NCBI GenBank assembly: GCA_001599595.1
Contig: BCHH01000010.1
Span: 1,805,035-1,869,034, forward strand
From: Beverwykella pulmonaria
Lineage: Eukaryota; Ascomycota; Dothideomycetes; Pleosporales; Melanommataceae
Direction: 5' to 3'
DNA length: 64,000 nt
Position 1 is the stretch's first letter. Each line of letters starts with the position of its first letter. The position numbers and the translations under genes were made by a program. The notes under the pieces are model-generated. The model saw only the letters and a program-made list of their open reading frames with translations. It was not told where the DNA came from and did not search any database. Below, in pieces: positions 9,829-20,530 of this stretch.

Positions 9829-12462
9829 ATGCCAGAAGTATTCCCATCTGCAGCCTATCCATATCCCGCAGCACTTGGCGCTCTAGAAGACTCTCAATAT
9901 GCCATGTCTCCGCTGGACCAGAGACACACTCTTAATACCATCGTCGAGGACGACTCTACCATCCCACGCTACTACTTCACGCCAAGATACTCGCCCACCT
10001 CGACCTACCAGCCCAGCCTAGTGTCACCCCAGAGCTGTGAAGACTTCCCCACACCCAAGGCACGTTTGTTCGACATGTCGAGGCCGTCGCCCCAGCCATC
10101 CCCCCGGCATGCCCATCCCTCACCGTCTTATCTTTCGCAGCACCGCATAAGCCGGACAGACAGCGAATTCGACTCACTATATGATATCACCGACGACGAG
10201 GCAGAAGTCCCCCTCGTGGCCTCTGCATCCGTCAAGAAGCTTTCGCGCTCAAGTCGCAATCGTTACCCATCGATAGTCATCCCATCGCCCACGTCCTGGC
10301 CGACAATTGAGAAGTTCAGGAGTGCCATGTCGGCTGTGCAGCCGACGTCTGCACAACTGCCCACGCCCTCCCATCAGGGACTATCTCTGCTTGCGAACCA
10401 TAATCTACGTGTACCAGGACACTCTGCTGAGCCTTCGCTCGACGGAAGCTTGACATCGGAGGAGATGGACAAGCTGAGCTGCCCCGCAACCCCAGACGCA
10501 CAGAAACGCCAATCCACTTCCAGTGTTGACGAATGGGGACCCGTGCAGCTCGACCTCCAAGCGCTGGAAACTCTTCAACATCTTGGCCAGCCTTCTTCAG
10601 ACTACTCTCAGGAGCAGCAGGTATCGCAAGTCATCGAGGCAGGAGAAGGTGAAATGCAGGAGGTTGCGCGACCATTCCTTGGCCTTTGCATCCCATCGTC
10701 TCTTATCCAGAGCAGTTCTTCGGGTAACACACCTGTCTCTGCTCTGTCAATACCTTCCCCTGGAGGATTCTTCTCATCGCTCCACTCCACTGCCCGACAC
10801 ACATGGAGCCTACCAAAGCGGGACGAATCTGTTCCCAACACGTCCACGGCAGAGAACTTTTACGGAGTTCCATGGCAGTCACGGAGGAATACTATTGCCG
10901 AGCACACACTGACTCTTGCCGGGTCAACACTAGATGGCTTCAGCGATGACCTGCCCACCTCGCGACCCGTCGTTCTCGGCGACATCGAGGAGTCACTAGA
11001 GGTTAAGGAAATCAACCCCAGCAAGACCATGTTCCAGTACAACGACAAGTATCACTCTGAGATTGAAAAGCTTTCCACCGCCAACCTCGAGAGGACCGGT
11101 CACTGGCTGGAGGAGCAAGTTGAGCTGCAAGCTGCCCTTCGGGAGATGAGTGACATGAGCTCGCCAAGTATGTCGAGCGGCACCCATAGCCGAGGAAGCT
11201 CAATGGACAAGACCATCAAGAAGACAGTCACATTTGCAGAAGAAACTAGCCAGTCACCTATGGATGAGGACGAGCCCAAGAAAACAGCGACCTTTATCCA
11301 GGGATTCGAGTATCTTCAGGAACGAAGCCGAAAGAACGATCCCTTCATTCACCGCCAGACCCGAGCAGAGGCAATGCATGTCAACCGAAGGTGCATGCCC
11401 AAGGCCCACCGGGATCAACTCCTCGGCAAGTTCGAACTCACCAACCCTGTGCGGCCATCTCCGCCACGACCCGTGTCCGAGTTCTACGTCAATGACCCGA
11501 CCGTGTTGAAAGAGCGTATTGCACGCGCTCAGATGGAACGACAAGCGCTTGACCAGATGCTACCAATTACATGGGTCATGCAAGCACTCAAGCAACTAAA
11601 CGGCGGCAAGCTCCTCAGCAAGCCAGCCTCAAGATGCATCACAAGCTCCCGTTCACCGAGAATCCTCGACGTTGGAGGCGTTCCCACCAACGACTGGGCA
11701 TGGCAAGTAGCCTATGACTACCCATTCTCGACAACCACGACCGTCTACACCGGCAGCAACCTGACCTCCAATGTCAGCGGCCCAGACAATCACAAGCACA
11801 TGACCGTGCCCAACCTATGGACCCTGCCATTCCCCAACGGCCATTTCGACGTCGTCTCTGCTCGATCACTCTACGAGCTCCTCAAGACCGACAAGCCCCT
11901 GGGGCGTTCAATGGACGAGTACGACCTGTGCCTTAAGGAGTGCTACCGCGTCCTCAAGCCGGGCGGCGTACTGGACTTCTCGCTGCTCGACGCCGATATC
12001 ATCCACGCTGGCCGCCAAGCGCAAGCCATGGGCGTCGAATTCGGCTTCAATCTCAAGACCCGCGGCTACGACGCTGCCCCCACCAAGTCATTCCTCCCGC
12101 GCCTCAACAAGGCTGGCTTCCAGGATGTGCAGAGAATGTGGATGGTGCTTCCCATGGGTAAGACGTCGGCGAACTGGAAGGACGTACTTCCCGTCGGTGC
12201 AGAGGCAAAGGAAGAGGAGAGGAGCATCTCGCCAGACGGCCAGGTTCATGTTCAAGAGGCGCCAGTGTTCGGCACGACCAGCGATGCCGCGTTGCTGACC
12301 GGCATGGTCGGTAGCTGGATGTGGGAGAAGTGGCTCCTGAGACTGCAGGTCGAGATGGGCAAGGAGGAGGAGAGGCTGTTGGAGGGTGTGGTGCAGGTGT
12401 TGGAGGAAGGCGCGAAGAACAATTCTGGATGGAGGTATTTGACCGGTTACGCAAGGAAGTAA
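9829..12462 (+). CDS. large protein with C-terminal SAM-dependent methyltransferase domain
   Basis: A single 877-codon exon starts at an ATG following a pyrimidine-rich leader. Residues 1 to about 550 are Ser/Pro/Thr-rich and predicted disordered, with scattered proline-directed sites. Residues about 600-770 form a class I methyltransferase fold: motif I ILDVGG near residue 611, a region ending LPFPNGHFDVVSARSLYELL, and the post-motif KECYRVLKPGGVLDFSLLDAD near 700-716, typical of Methyltransf_11-like proteins. A basic/acidic helical tail follows. The substrate cannot be told from sequence. Long fungal proteins with a disordered N-terminus and a terminal methyltransferase domain are conserved, and a regulatory role is possible but inferred. 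It is followed by LSM2 on the same strand. Confidence 0.85.
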   Translation: MPEVFPSAAYPYPAALGALEDSQYAMSPLDQRHTLNTIVEDDSTIPRYYFTPRYSPTSTYQPSLVSPQSCEDFPTPKARLFDMSRPSPQPSPRHAHPSPSYLSQHRISRTDSEFDSLYDITDDEAEVPLVASASVKKLSRSSRNRYPSIVIPSPTSWPTIEKFRSAMSAVQPTSAQLPTPSHQGLSLLANHNLRVPGHSAEPSLDGSLTSEEMDKLSCPATPDAQKRQSTSSVDEWGPVQLDLQALETLQHLGQPSSDYSQEQQVSQVIEAGEGEMQEVARPFLGLCIPSSLIQSSSSGNTPVSALSIPSPGGFFSSLHSTARHTWSLPKRDESVPNTSTAENFYGVPWQSRRNTIAEHTLTLAGSTLDGFSDDLPTSRPVVLGDIEESLEVKEINPSKTMFQYNDKYHSEIEKLSTANLERTGHWLEEQVELQAALREMSDMSSPSMSSGTHSRGSSMDKTIKKTVTFAEETSQSPMDEDEPKKTATFIQGFEYLQERSRKNDPFIHRQTRAEAMHVNRRCMPKAHRDQLLGKFELTNPVRPSPPRPVSEFYVNDPTVLKERIARAQMERQALDQMLPITWVMQALKQLNGGKLLSKPASRCITSSRSPRILDVGGVPTNDWAWQVAYDYPFSTTTTVYTGSNLTSNVSGPDNHKHMTVPNLWTLPFPNGHFDVVSARSLYELLKTDKPLGRSMDEYDLCLKECYRVLKPGGVLDFSLLDADIIHAGRQAQAMGVEFGFNLKTRGYDAAPTKSFLPRLNKAGFQDVQRMWMVLPMGKTSANWKDVLPVGAEAKEEERSISPDGQVHVQEAPVFGTTSDAALLTGMVGSWMWEKWLLRLQVEMGKEEERLLEGVVQVLEEGAKNNSGWRYLTGYARK

Positions 12463-12943
12463 AGGGCATATGTAAGGTGGTTTAATATGCGATTGGAGAA
12501 GGCGTCATTGGCATTAGCGTGGTGTTATGGGCATATGGGCCGGGCCTGCTGCTTGCTTGCATTGTTGTTTGGTTGGAACTCCAGGTTGATACCACTTACC
12601 AGTTAGCCACCGCGCTACTACTTTTCTTTGTCGTAGTATCGCTCAATATACACTTGTATCAATCAAATGTGGACTATGCAGTCTCTCCCTGAGTGATCCT
12701 CATGCATTAAAGCTTACATATGTAAACATCGTTTCAAATTGGCGCGTGGAGATAAAGGTGCGCTCTGTGCGTGCACGTCAAGTTGAGGGACTTGGCACGT
12801 GACGTCCAGCGGTTGTTCGGAGCCCCGCCACGATCAGAGCGCAAATCGACAATGAACTTCAGAGCTCGCTCAAACGACAACGATAGCAATTGCAACGCCT
12901 GCTCCAACGCACATACACACCTCGACTCTCTTTATCCGCAACA
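12463..12943. promoter_or_regulatory. 3' flank of methyltransferase-domain gene and LSM2 promoter region
   Basis: About 480 bp without a gene. A CACGTG E-box core lies near 12797, about 150 bp upstream of the LSM2 ATG, next to a TGACGT (CRE-like) element. Their function is not shown. Confidence 0.3.
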
Positions 12944-13508
12944 ATGCTTTTCTTCAGGTACGTGATCTCATCTATACAATTCAAATTCGACAATCGTGTC
13001 GGCCACAGCCGTGGTGCTACGGACCACCGACCGCCAACCGCCACACCGCACTCTCGCCATGAGCAAGACAAGCTGACGAGATACGTGTGTAGTTTCTTCA
13101 AGACGCTCGTCGAGCACGAAATCACCGTCGAGCTCAAGAACGAGGTCTGCATCCGCGGGACACTTAAGTCGGTCGATCAGTATCTGAATATTAAGCTGGA
13201 TAATGCTGAGGCAACGGATGAAATGAGATGGCCGCATTTGGTATGCCACAGAATCCCCCCGTGGCTATGGTGATACTTGGAGGGTGGGGAGATGAGGAGC
13301 TGGAGAGTGAGAGGGAGGAGTAGAGGTGTGGGAATGGGGCTGTGAGATACGAAGCTAACAGTTGGGGCGATAGTGCTCAACACGCGACATGTTCATCCGC
13401 GGTTCGGTGGTCCGATATGTGCATCTTCCTGGCGGGGCGATCGATACAGCGCTGCTGGAGGATGCGACGAGGAGGGAGGCGGAGGCGGCGAAGAATAAGG
13501 CGAAATGA
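12944..13508 (+). CDS. LSM2: LSM2, U6 snRNA-associated Sm-like protein
   Basis: LSM2 is a subunit of the Lsm2-8 (U6 snRNP, splicing) and Lsm1-7 (mRNA decay) rings. Three exons, 12944-12957, 13093-13240 and 13374-13508, give 98 aa. The first exon is only 14 nt (MLFF plus two bases) and continues into SFFKTLVEHEITVELKNEV. Sm motif 1 (VCIRGTLKSVDQYLNIKLDN) and Sm motif 2 (MFIRGSVVRYVHLP) are both complete. The C-terminal tail is charged (RREAEAAKNKAK). Introns of 135 and 133 nt have GTACGT/GTATGC donors, and the second has a GCTAAC branch. A simple ORF finder misses this gene because of the tiny first exon. Confidence 0.95.
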
Positions 13509-14501
13509 GGAGGGATTTGGGTTTGGAAAATATGGATACACAAAGCATCTGGCGAACGCCTTCGAGAGGAGGGAATAAAGAGAGGATTGCTAGCTGTCCG
13601 TGCGAGACGCATTAGGCTTGAGCTTTGAGGAGTTGAGGCGTGAGATGCGGCGCCGGAGCAGAATAACACTAGAGCGTGCCGCGCACTGGGATGGCGTGTG
13701 GATAGTATATACCCCGGATGGAATAAGTATCCTGACTTAAAACATCTTTCTAGCTCGCTTAGCCCTTGCATGTTTTTTTTTGGTAGCATTGTCTTTCATC
13801 TGTTTGATTCGAGACAATTCGCTTGACCTACTCTACTATCCGATGGCGGCATCAGCTTGAGACACACTCAACAAGGAACGCATCCGGGTTCTCGAGGTAT
13901 GTCTCAAAGATCAAGTAATATCCTCCATGACACTCAGAGCGACGCTGATCAATGGATTATCGGCTCATGAATTCGATTTCTTTGTTCCTTCCTGCTACTC
14001 GTCGTTTAATGTCCTTCTCCACAACCCACCTTCCATACATGACAAACGCTCTCCCTCAATGTCATAGACTGGAACACACTCCTCTCCTCGACGCCTTTTG
14101 GCCATTCAGTGTTGGCCCTCAGATGTCGAATATTTTTCTGTGGGGTCGGCACCTTCGGCATTCTTCTCTCATGGTCTTTGTTTGCCCTTAGCATTGTTCT
14201 GGCAGCCACGCCTTACTCGAGGCCTCGTCACCAATCACCACCACCGTCCTCACACCTTTCAGATCACGCAGGCGCTTCTGCTCCCAAATTCATCTTCGCC
14301 CCGCGTTGCGGCTGGAGGCGCTAAAATACTTTTATTGTGCCTTATCTGCTCTTTCCTTCGTCCTTGACTCGACATCACACTCAACTTGCTCACCTATACA
14401 CCCTCAACTGACCCCACTTGCTGCAGGCGACTTCCGTGGGCTTTACGAATTCCTGACGTAATGCAGCGCTTGCGAAGTGTCACATCGATTCGAAAATCAA
14501 G
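13509..14501. other. intergenic, no supported gene
   Basis: Short frames on both strands only. A hydrophobic stretch near 14140-14210 (plus strand) has no ATG in frame. No repeats were recognised. Confidence 0.45.
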
Positions 14502-14636
14502 ATGGCTATGATTGTAAGTAGCTCCCGACTACTCGTCAGGAAGGAAGCGGGGGAGCTTGGCCAGCGTGGAAGGTGGATGACAGGTTTGGGTGGCAGAGCT
14601 AATATGGAGCGCGGTAGGTGATCTGGAGTATAGAGT

Positions 14637-15350
14637 ATGGAGTGTGTGCGTTTGCTAACTGCGAGAGCAGAGTTAAGAGGTGCAAGCACCGCTGCGTTGC
14701 CGAGGATCCTGACGCGCGCCATCGTGGAGGAGATGGCACCGCAGGCGATCGGTGGGGGTGTTAACGTGGTGACCACGATTACCGTCGCAGATAGCAGAAT
14801 GGAGAGGGAGACTTGGACTGGTGTCACGACCTCGCAACTTTTTGCCCTGAGTCTAACATCTATCAGCATGACTGGCATTCCAGAAGCCTCAATCACCACG
14901 CAGACATTGACATCCATCATGACTACCACCACATCTACCACGTCTTCTACCATAACACTCACTAGGACCGATGTCACAAACACCACAGACACCTTCATCA
15001 TGCTCCCCTCTAGCACCCTCTCATCCCCATCTTCAATGTCCCCGATCACCCCCGCCCCGAGCAAAGAAAAGTACATCAACTACCCACAGGGCAAAGTCAA
15101 CTTTAAGGTTGTTGGCACAGCACTCACCGCTAGCCTGGCCGGTATCGCCATCATCGCTTTCGTGGTTTGGTTCTTCAGGCGGTGGAAGCGTATGAAAAAC
15201 ATGAGGAATCAGGATAGGGGCGCTGCGACATATGTTACGTATGCAACGTATGGACTAGGGATGGAGGCGGGGCCAAGGACGGGAATAAGAGGTGGAGCGG
15301 GATCGAGGGTACGGCACCGGGTTCGGGGAGAGTTACGTAGAAGTATGTGA
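14637..15350 (+). CDS. Thr/Ser-rich single-pass membrane protein (start uncertain)
   Basis: The frame encodes a Thr/Ser-rich region of about 100 residues (runs such as TTTTSTTSSTITLTRTD), then one strong membrane span at residues ~155-178 (VVGTALTASLAGIAIIAFVVWFF), then a basic stop-transfer RRWKRMKNMR and a short tail. This is the layout of fungal cell-surface sensors and cell-wall glycoproteins, but no cysteine-rich WSC or CFEM module is present. No signal peptide follows the ATG at 14637. An alternative start is a 12-nt exon (ATG at 14502, donor GTAAGT at 14514) spliced to 14673, which also lacks a clear signal peptide. A different frame stays open past the stop (15292-15690), so the C-terminus could be longer if there is an unseen intron or frameshift. 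Confidence 0.5.
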   Translation: MECVRLLTARAELRGASTAALPRILTRAIVEEMAPQAIGGGVNVVTTITVADSRMERETWTGVTTSQLFALSLTSISMTGIPEASITTQTLTSIMTTTTSTTSSTITLTRTDVTNTTDTFIMLPSSTLSSPSSMSPITPAPSKEKYINYPQGKVNFKVVGTALTASLAGIAIIAFVVWFFRRWKRMKNMRNQDRGAATYVTYATYGLGMEAGPRTGIRGGAGSRVRHRVRGELRRSM

Positions 15351-15939
15351 TTGGGTATTTGGACCGCTGGGCGAGAAGGGGGAGCGGAGGGCGGATGAGA
15401 GAGTGGATGTGGAGGACGGGTTGGTTAATGATTTGATTCAGGGTGTCATGCATTTCGAAGGAGCGGTGTCGGGTATGCGCGAATATGAGGTATATCGGGG
15501 ATACCTGCATAACAAATGGCTGTTATTTTCGGATAAGTGGCTAGGAAGACACCTAACGGAGAGGTTGTGGTATGCAGTGGCTAGCTTCAGTATGCACGGA
15601 TCGGATACCTTCTTTCAAATGCTATTCATATCACGTTCTTCAGCCTCAAACTCTAACCTATATGCGAGTAGAGACTTAATCTATTCATAAAAGGTGCTAC
15701 CAGCAACCCTTTGGTCCCAGTGGCGGTAGACATCGTCCATGTTGCTCGTTGCTTTGTACAATTTTTATACTTTTCCTCACCCCCCATCCCCACCTTATAC
15801 ACTATGTCTGCGACTGCTGATTCGGTCTCATGGCTTATCCTCTTCTGAGTGATATCCATGCCATGATCTTGCCGTGCTGCGCATTATTTTGGTCTTGCTG
15901 GATCGTATCAAGGCTAGAGTTTATTGTAGGAATGTATAT
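15351..15939. other. intergenic or unassigned open frame
   Basis: A plus-strand frame continues to 15690 (acidic, then FFQMLFISR...). It overlaps the preceding gene out of register and shows no recognisable family. Nothing else is seen. Confidence 0.35.
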
Positions 15940-16423
15940 TCAAACGAAGCTAGTATCGTAATTGATAGCTTGAGAGAGTTTACTTCGATATATAGTAAGG
16001 GCATTGTTGTCTTGTAGTGTTAGTACGGAAGCCCACAAATGGTCTATCTGTAACTCGATCTCTCCTAGCGTCTTCAAACGCTCAATTGGACCCAGTATGC
16101 TAGCAACCTCTTCTTTCTTAAATTTCCACAATAGTGCCTCGCCTGCCTTCTTCAGTCTGTCATCCTAGTCTGTACTTGCTTGCATTGATCGAGCGGCCCG
16201 TTCTCTTCTGCGAGGGATCGAACGGGGGCGTACCATGGCTTCTCAGAGCCTTCCTCCTCAAGTTGAGACCTCAGGTTGAGAAGGAGGTTCTGCAAATTCG
16301 GGGTCTCAATAGTGCACGGTATACTGTCATTCGAGACATCTAAATGTCGATGAGATACGCAAGGGCCTTGATCGAGAGCTGCAGAACAGCGACGATGCTA
16401 GCCGTAACACTAAGAGGATCCAT
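15940..16423 (-). pseudogene. decayed N-terminal domain of a NACHT/NLR-like protein
   Basis: Reading the minus strand from the ATG at 16423 gives MDPLSVTASIVAVLQLSIKA. This is the start of a common N-terminal domain in fungal NACHT-ankyrin proteins. The domain then continues across frames: a one-base loss after AYLID, then NLQNLLLNLRSQLEEEGSE and EENGPLDQCK, then another frame break after RMTD. It resumes with LKKAGEALLWKFKKEEV and ERLKTLGEIELQIDH. A 58-nt GT-AG intron, still recognisable, restores the expected DHF/KLSQAI join. The reading ends in a stop after DTSFV, where a functional gene would run on to the NACHT NTPase. Two frameshifts, in-frame stops and loss of everything downstream make this a pseudogene. 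Confidence 0.7.
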
Positions 16424-16662
16424 GCTTCATTCTCGGGAGCATTTGCATGTCGCAGTTCTCCGTCATGCGCCGCACGCGCTTGGCGATGCCGTAGACTAAG
16501 TCCTTAGCGTTGGTTGAATGATACTTGCAAGCTTTGTCAGCCAGCCTGAACTGTGCCGCCTGCCGCACCCCAATTTCCTCCAAAATCTTAGTCTCCTACG
16601 TATTCACTCCTTCCCTCTTCAAATATGGGTATTATACCCTCTGCTTTACTTAATTATCAAAT

Positions 16663-18258
16663 ATGGGTCCACTTGCAGACCTGCCACCTGAACTATTAGA
16701 GGAGATCCTGATACAAAGTTCCCTCTCTACGCTGTCCAAGCTGAGCCGCACAAATCAAACCCTTCACAAGTTCCTCTCGCCTCGCATCTACAACACCATC
16801 GATTGGACTTGGGTCGACGATCAGGACAATCCTTTAGCTTGGAGATGCCCTCCATTCCATCTACTGCTTCGTACGATAATATCGAGTTCCGCGCTAGCCT
16901 CTTCCGTGAAGAAGCTGCGATTGCGTGGCTGCGGGATCACTCCGACTAAGGCATGGAAACATGGGTCAGATTGTGGACTCCGAGATGACACATATTACCA
17001 GTTTCCATACACACCGAACGTAAAACCAAACAGCCAGGACGATGGCTACCACCAGTCTTTATGCGCACCAAGTGTATGGCCAGACGGCCAATCATCGGGC
17101 TTCTCATTCATCGAGCTGAATAGAGTGCTGGCCTTCATTTCCAACCTTTATTATCCGCCGTCCGATGTTTGGGTGGCCGAGTTTGAAAGAGGAAGCATTG
17201 ATCTCATCGTTGCGCTTCTTTTGGGCCACCTCTCTGCACTTGAATATCTCGATCTTGGTTTCGGGTACTTACATCAGAGTCGTTTTATCCCAGCAATCCT
17301 CCGCCATCGAATGGTATCCCACAAAGTAGAAATCCCTTTTCCGCGTCTGAAGGTTGTCGAATTGGCAGCGGATTCTCCGAGATCTGCTATGCACTTCTGG
17401 GCCGATCTCGATCTTCTGCGACCTTTCTTCTTCTCCCCCAGGCTCGAAACCCTCACAACAATATTTCCTGAGCCCATCATATTTGCCTGGCCGGGCGCGA
17501 TACCCTGTTTGTCTTCATTGACAACACTAGCACTGAATAAATCCAGTGCCTCAGAAAACACTCTTGACCGGCTTCTTGCATGTACCCCAGCACTCAAACA
17601 TCTTACTTACGCTCATAACCGCATAATCAATTGCGAATATCCGGACCTTCATTATTCCTGTTTCGTTAGGTGCGACCGTCTAAGTAGGGCTTTAGGCCGT
17701 GTGGAAAGTACTCTGGAATCTCTCGTCCTGAAAGTTTGTTTCGAACATTGGGATTATGACTTCCAAATGGGTCTTCGAGGTCCGTGGAACGCTATTTGGG
17801 AGACGGGCGTAACTAGACGCTTATCTTCTCTCAAAAACATGACTAGACTTCGTCATCTTGAGGTTCCTTGGGTCCTCCTTTTCTATCGGTGGCAAGCAGA
17901 ATCTCCAGATGTCTGGACCAACTGCTTACCTACTGCCCTTCAATCTCTCTGCATGAGAGATGATCTGAGCGACTTCAAATTCACCCACAGATGGGACGAC
18001 GACGTTACATTTAACCTTATCCAGAAATTAGTAAAATCCCGAGATCAACATTTTCGCTTTCTGGGCTCGATATCCTTTGCTTATATATGGAACTTCAACC
18101 CTGATACCTGGAAGAGTGAAGAATGGGATAATGGTGGATGGATGGATGGGAATGTTGGTAAATTACGCGCCTTGTGCGGAGACGAGGATGTTCACTGCGA
18201 GGTCCGTCGAGAGGAACCTACGCATCCACAACATCATTTTAAAGACTGCGACCGATAA
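16663..18258 (+). CDS. F-box domain protein (531 aa)
   Basis: A single exon. The N-terminus (LADLPPELLEEILIQSSLSTLSKLSRTNQTL) is a clear F-box at residues 5-45, the module that binds Skp1 in SCF ubiquitin ligases. The rest has leucine-rich, irregular repeats (LEYLDLGFGYL, LETLTTIFPEP, LKHLTYAHN, LRHLEVPWVLL), as in the large fungal family of F-box proteins with degenerate LRR-like C-termini. The substrate is unknown. The N-terminal MGPLADLPPELL fits the usual F-box start. It lies next to a NACHT relic and a secreted-type gene, a typical accessory position. Confidence 0.85.
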   Translation: MGPLADLPPELLEEILIQSSLSTLSKLSRTNQTLHKFLSPRIYNTIDWTWVDDQDNPLAWRCPPFHLLLRTIISSSALASSVKKLRLRGCGITPTKAWKHGSDCGLRDDTYYQFPYTPNVKPNSQDDGYHQSLCAPSVWPDGQSSGFSFIELNRVLAFISNLYYPPSDVWVAEFERGSIDLIVALLLGHLSALEYLDLGFGYLHQSRFIPAILRHRMVSHKVEIPFPRLKVVELAADSPRSAMHFWADLDLLRPFFFSPRLETLTTIFPEPIIFAWPGAIPCLSSLTTLALNKSSASENTLDRLLACTPALKHLTYAHNRIINCEYPDLHYSCFVRCDRLSRALGRVESTLESLVLKVCFEHWDYDFQMGLRGPWNAIWETGVTRRLSSLKNMTRLRHLEVPWVLLFYRWQAESPDVWTNCLPTALQSLCMRDDLSDFKFTHRWDDDVTFNLIQKLVKSRDQHFRFLGSISFAYIWNFNPDTWKSEEWDNGGWMDGNVGKLRALCGDEDVHCEVRREEPTHPQHHFKDCDR

Positions 18259-18658
18259 ATCAACCTAAGAAACTCAAATATACTTGCTGCATCAAATGAA
18301 ATTGACAGCAAGAAAAAAATTAGAGGGCTGGTGACTTTAATCCCAAAAAAAAAGAATTATGCCCGCAAGCTTATCATCATCAGTGCTAGTTTTATAGTGT
18401 TGAATGTCGCTTTGCATAATCATTGTGAGTAGGTAGATTGGTGCAGAGGATCAATGATAGTGTAAAGCAGGGGCTACGGATGCTACATACACGATATGTG
18501 TGACAAACTCGTATTCAGACTATTTCATACAAGAATGTGGTTATCGCTATATGCACTGACAATTTCAACGATACGAAATGACATAAGGGAATTAAAATAC
18601 AATGGGCCTGTTGGCTCTGGAATTAGAAAGTTAAAGAAGAAGGGAAGGTACGACACGT
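18259..18658. other. intergenic, nothing recognised
   Basis: Convergent 3' flanks of the F-box gene and the minus-strand gene beyond. It contains A-runs, and only a chance frame occurs near 18496-18696. Confidence 0.45.
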
Positions 18659-19538
18659 CTAGCCTTCAATCTGAAAGGTTTTCGTATTGTAATTAATGTC
18701 CTCATCACTGTTAAAGTTGATGGACATTTCTGTAGGTCCACCAGCTGGTCCAGGATTGAGTGGCTCGTCTTCTGCGCTCGTAGGGTCGTAATCTTCGCAC
18801 CACAGATTCTCGACAGAACGGGTTGAAATATATCCCTGTTCGCTCATCTTAATTGTTTTTCTGTCATATCTATCTTCAGGTAGCGAATGTTTACGCCAGG
18901 ATATTTCGCCCAAACCATGCATCCCCATTTCCAATCCGCCTCTCTAGAACCACACATGCATGGTTTTATAGTCCCCCCATCATGCCATGTAGTCGTTACG
19001 GCTTCAGAATTGGGTGACCATTTCTGACCAGTGTTGATAACATGCCAGATCTGTATTGTTTGTCAGTGGATAGAATTGTACGTCTTGTCGAATACTTCCC
19101 AGCATAAGGGACTCATAAATACATACTTGCATCCCCACTAGCTCTCCAAAACGTCCTCCTAGCCTATGATCCGGGTCTGTGTTCTTTGGAGGAACGAGGG
19201 TCTTTCTGGCGTTAGCTAGTTTCAACTGACACTCGACTAGTTGTCTTTGTAGAACTGGATTTCTTGGCATTAAGTCCCATACGAAGGATTGCTTTGTCGA
19301 ATACCTGAGCTATCAGCCCTGCAATCTCTGCGTCTTCGGGGAGTAATGTCTGGACATCATCCGGATAGTATACAACTCCTCCATAGAACCCGTACCTCCA
19401 TGTTTCCTCATCAACCTTGAGACTGACAACGGTTTTACTGATGTCTAGCGTTGTTGCGCGGGCTATAAGAGATTTTGAGGAATGAACAGCACCAGTAAAA
19501 CACACCAAGGAAAAGAAGAGGCAGAAATAATTTGACGT
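18659..19538 (-). CDS. secreted protein of unknown family, no ATG start (ACG at start position)
   Basis: Four exons join in phase 0: from 19538 to 19305, 19225-19127, 19050-18895 and 18847-18659, about 225 aa. Introns: GTATTC...TGTCAG (79 nt, the least certain), GTATGT...TACAG (76 nt) and GTAAAC...TTAAG (47 nt). The N-terminal SNYFCLFFSLVCFTGAVHS is a good signal peptide, but the preceding codon is ACG (19538-19536). No ATG precedes it before an in-frame TGA at 19577-19575, and exon 1 contains no Met. The mature region has WRYGFYGGVVYY, KNTDPDHRLGGRFGELVG, TTTWHDGGTIKPCMCGS and RSVENLWCEDY, with few cysteines. I do not recognise the family. It is either a gene started at ACG or one inactivated at its start codon. 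Confidence 0.5.
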
Positions 19539-19577
19539 TTGTTTTAAACAAGATATTCGAAAATTGATGTTGTTTCA

Positions 19578-20335
19578 GGATATGTTAATACAGCTATATT
19601 TAGGCGGGATACTCTAGCATTTTAAGCGTGATTATTTCTATGCCTTCCTCTGCACACTCGAAGGATACATATCTCTTTGCACTCTGGAGTGGAAGATGTA
19701 TCCCGATCTTGGTGTTAGGATAAGATGAAACGCAAACCATTTACATGGGCTGACATTGAGATGAGGTTGAAGTGGTACTTCAAACTCAAAGTATATTCGA
19801 CACGTACCAAGCAACTAAATTCGCCGCAAAGTATATTAATACCATGTATCCTTAGTAATCATACCTTATATGAAGGATCATGGTGTTTGCTACATATGCG
19901 AAACTATGGATGCGGCGTAGGTACCTGAGCCACTTTCCTCACTACTAAGCGGCTTTAACACCTAGTAACTCCTGTTTTACAAGTACGTATTCTGGTTGTG
20001 ACTCATATAACCCGGTCACAATTCTGAAGCCGGTGGCGTGGCTTCTTGTGCCGCCCTACCAGGGATATTAGTAGTTGGTAACAGTGAATCCTTCAACTGT
20101 TTGTCCGAATCTTTTCGATCCTAGTCTAAATCTTCCTTCGCTCAAATCAAACGCCTTATTTGTTCGTTTGTTACTTTGCGTAAAGAAGAAGTCTGTATAC
20201 ATGTCCCGTTGGTACCAGAGTCACCAAATTGAAAGCGCTCATTAAACACATCAAGGCAACATCATTTTGAATATTTCAAGTATTTCATAGAATGGGTATA
20301 GGAAGCAGAGTAGAGACAAATAGCAGTGCTTTCGT
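19578..20335. other. intergenic, nothing recognised
   Basis: A+T-rich, with short chance frames only. It leads into transposon debris. Confidence 0.4.
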
Positions 20336-20530
20336 AACCTAGGGGCGTAATCCATAAGATGAGGTCTTCCAAACAGATTAAGTGATATGATACGCTGGCT
20401 GACCAGTTGTCCTGATAGTAGTTGAGAAATGGACGCAGGCGCTGATCAATGTACTAATTCAGCACCTCCGTGTTGCCGTCGGTTTGCGGGTGATATGGCA
20501 CCCATTTTATCACTCGATGGCTCGCACGCA
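20336..20530 (-). mobile_element. Ty3/gypsy-type integrase fragment
   Basis: The minus strand reads GLRASHRVIKWVPYHPQTDG, then NTEVLN, a stop, and YIDQRLRPFLNYYQDNWSA. This is the signature end of the integrase core of fungal LTR retrotransposons (family consensus HPQTDGQTE...). It is short, carries an in-frame TAG and runs directly into the oppositely oriented pogo-type transposase at about 20.53 kb. No LTR belonging to it is visible. Confidence 0.7.

Noticed and set aside
14480..15079. 199-codon minus-strand ORF opposite the Thr/Ser-rich membrane protein
   Set aside because: It is the antisense shadow of a Thr/Ser-rich coding region (ACN/TCN read backwards gives hydrophobic codons such as valine) and has no independent support.
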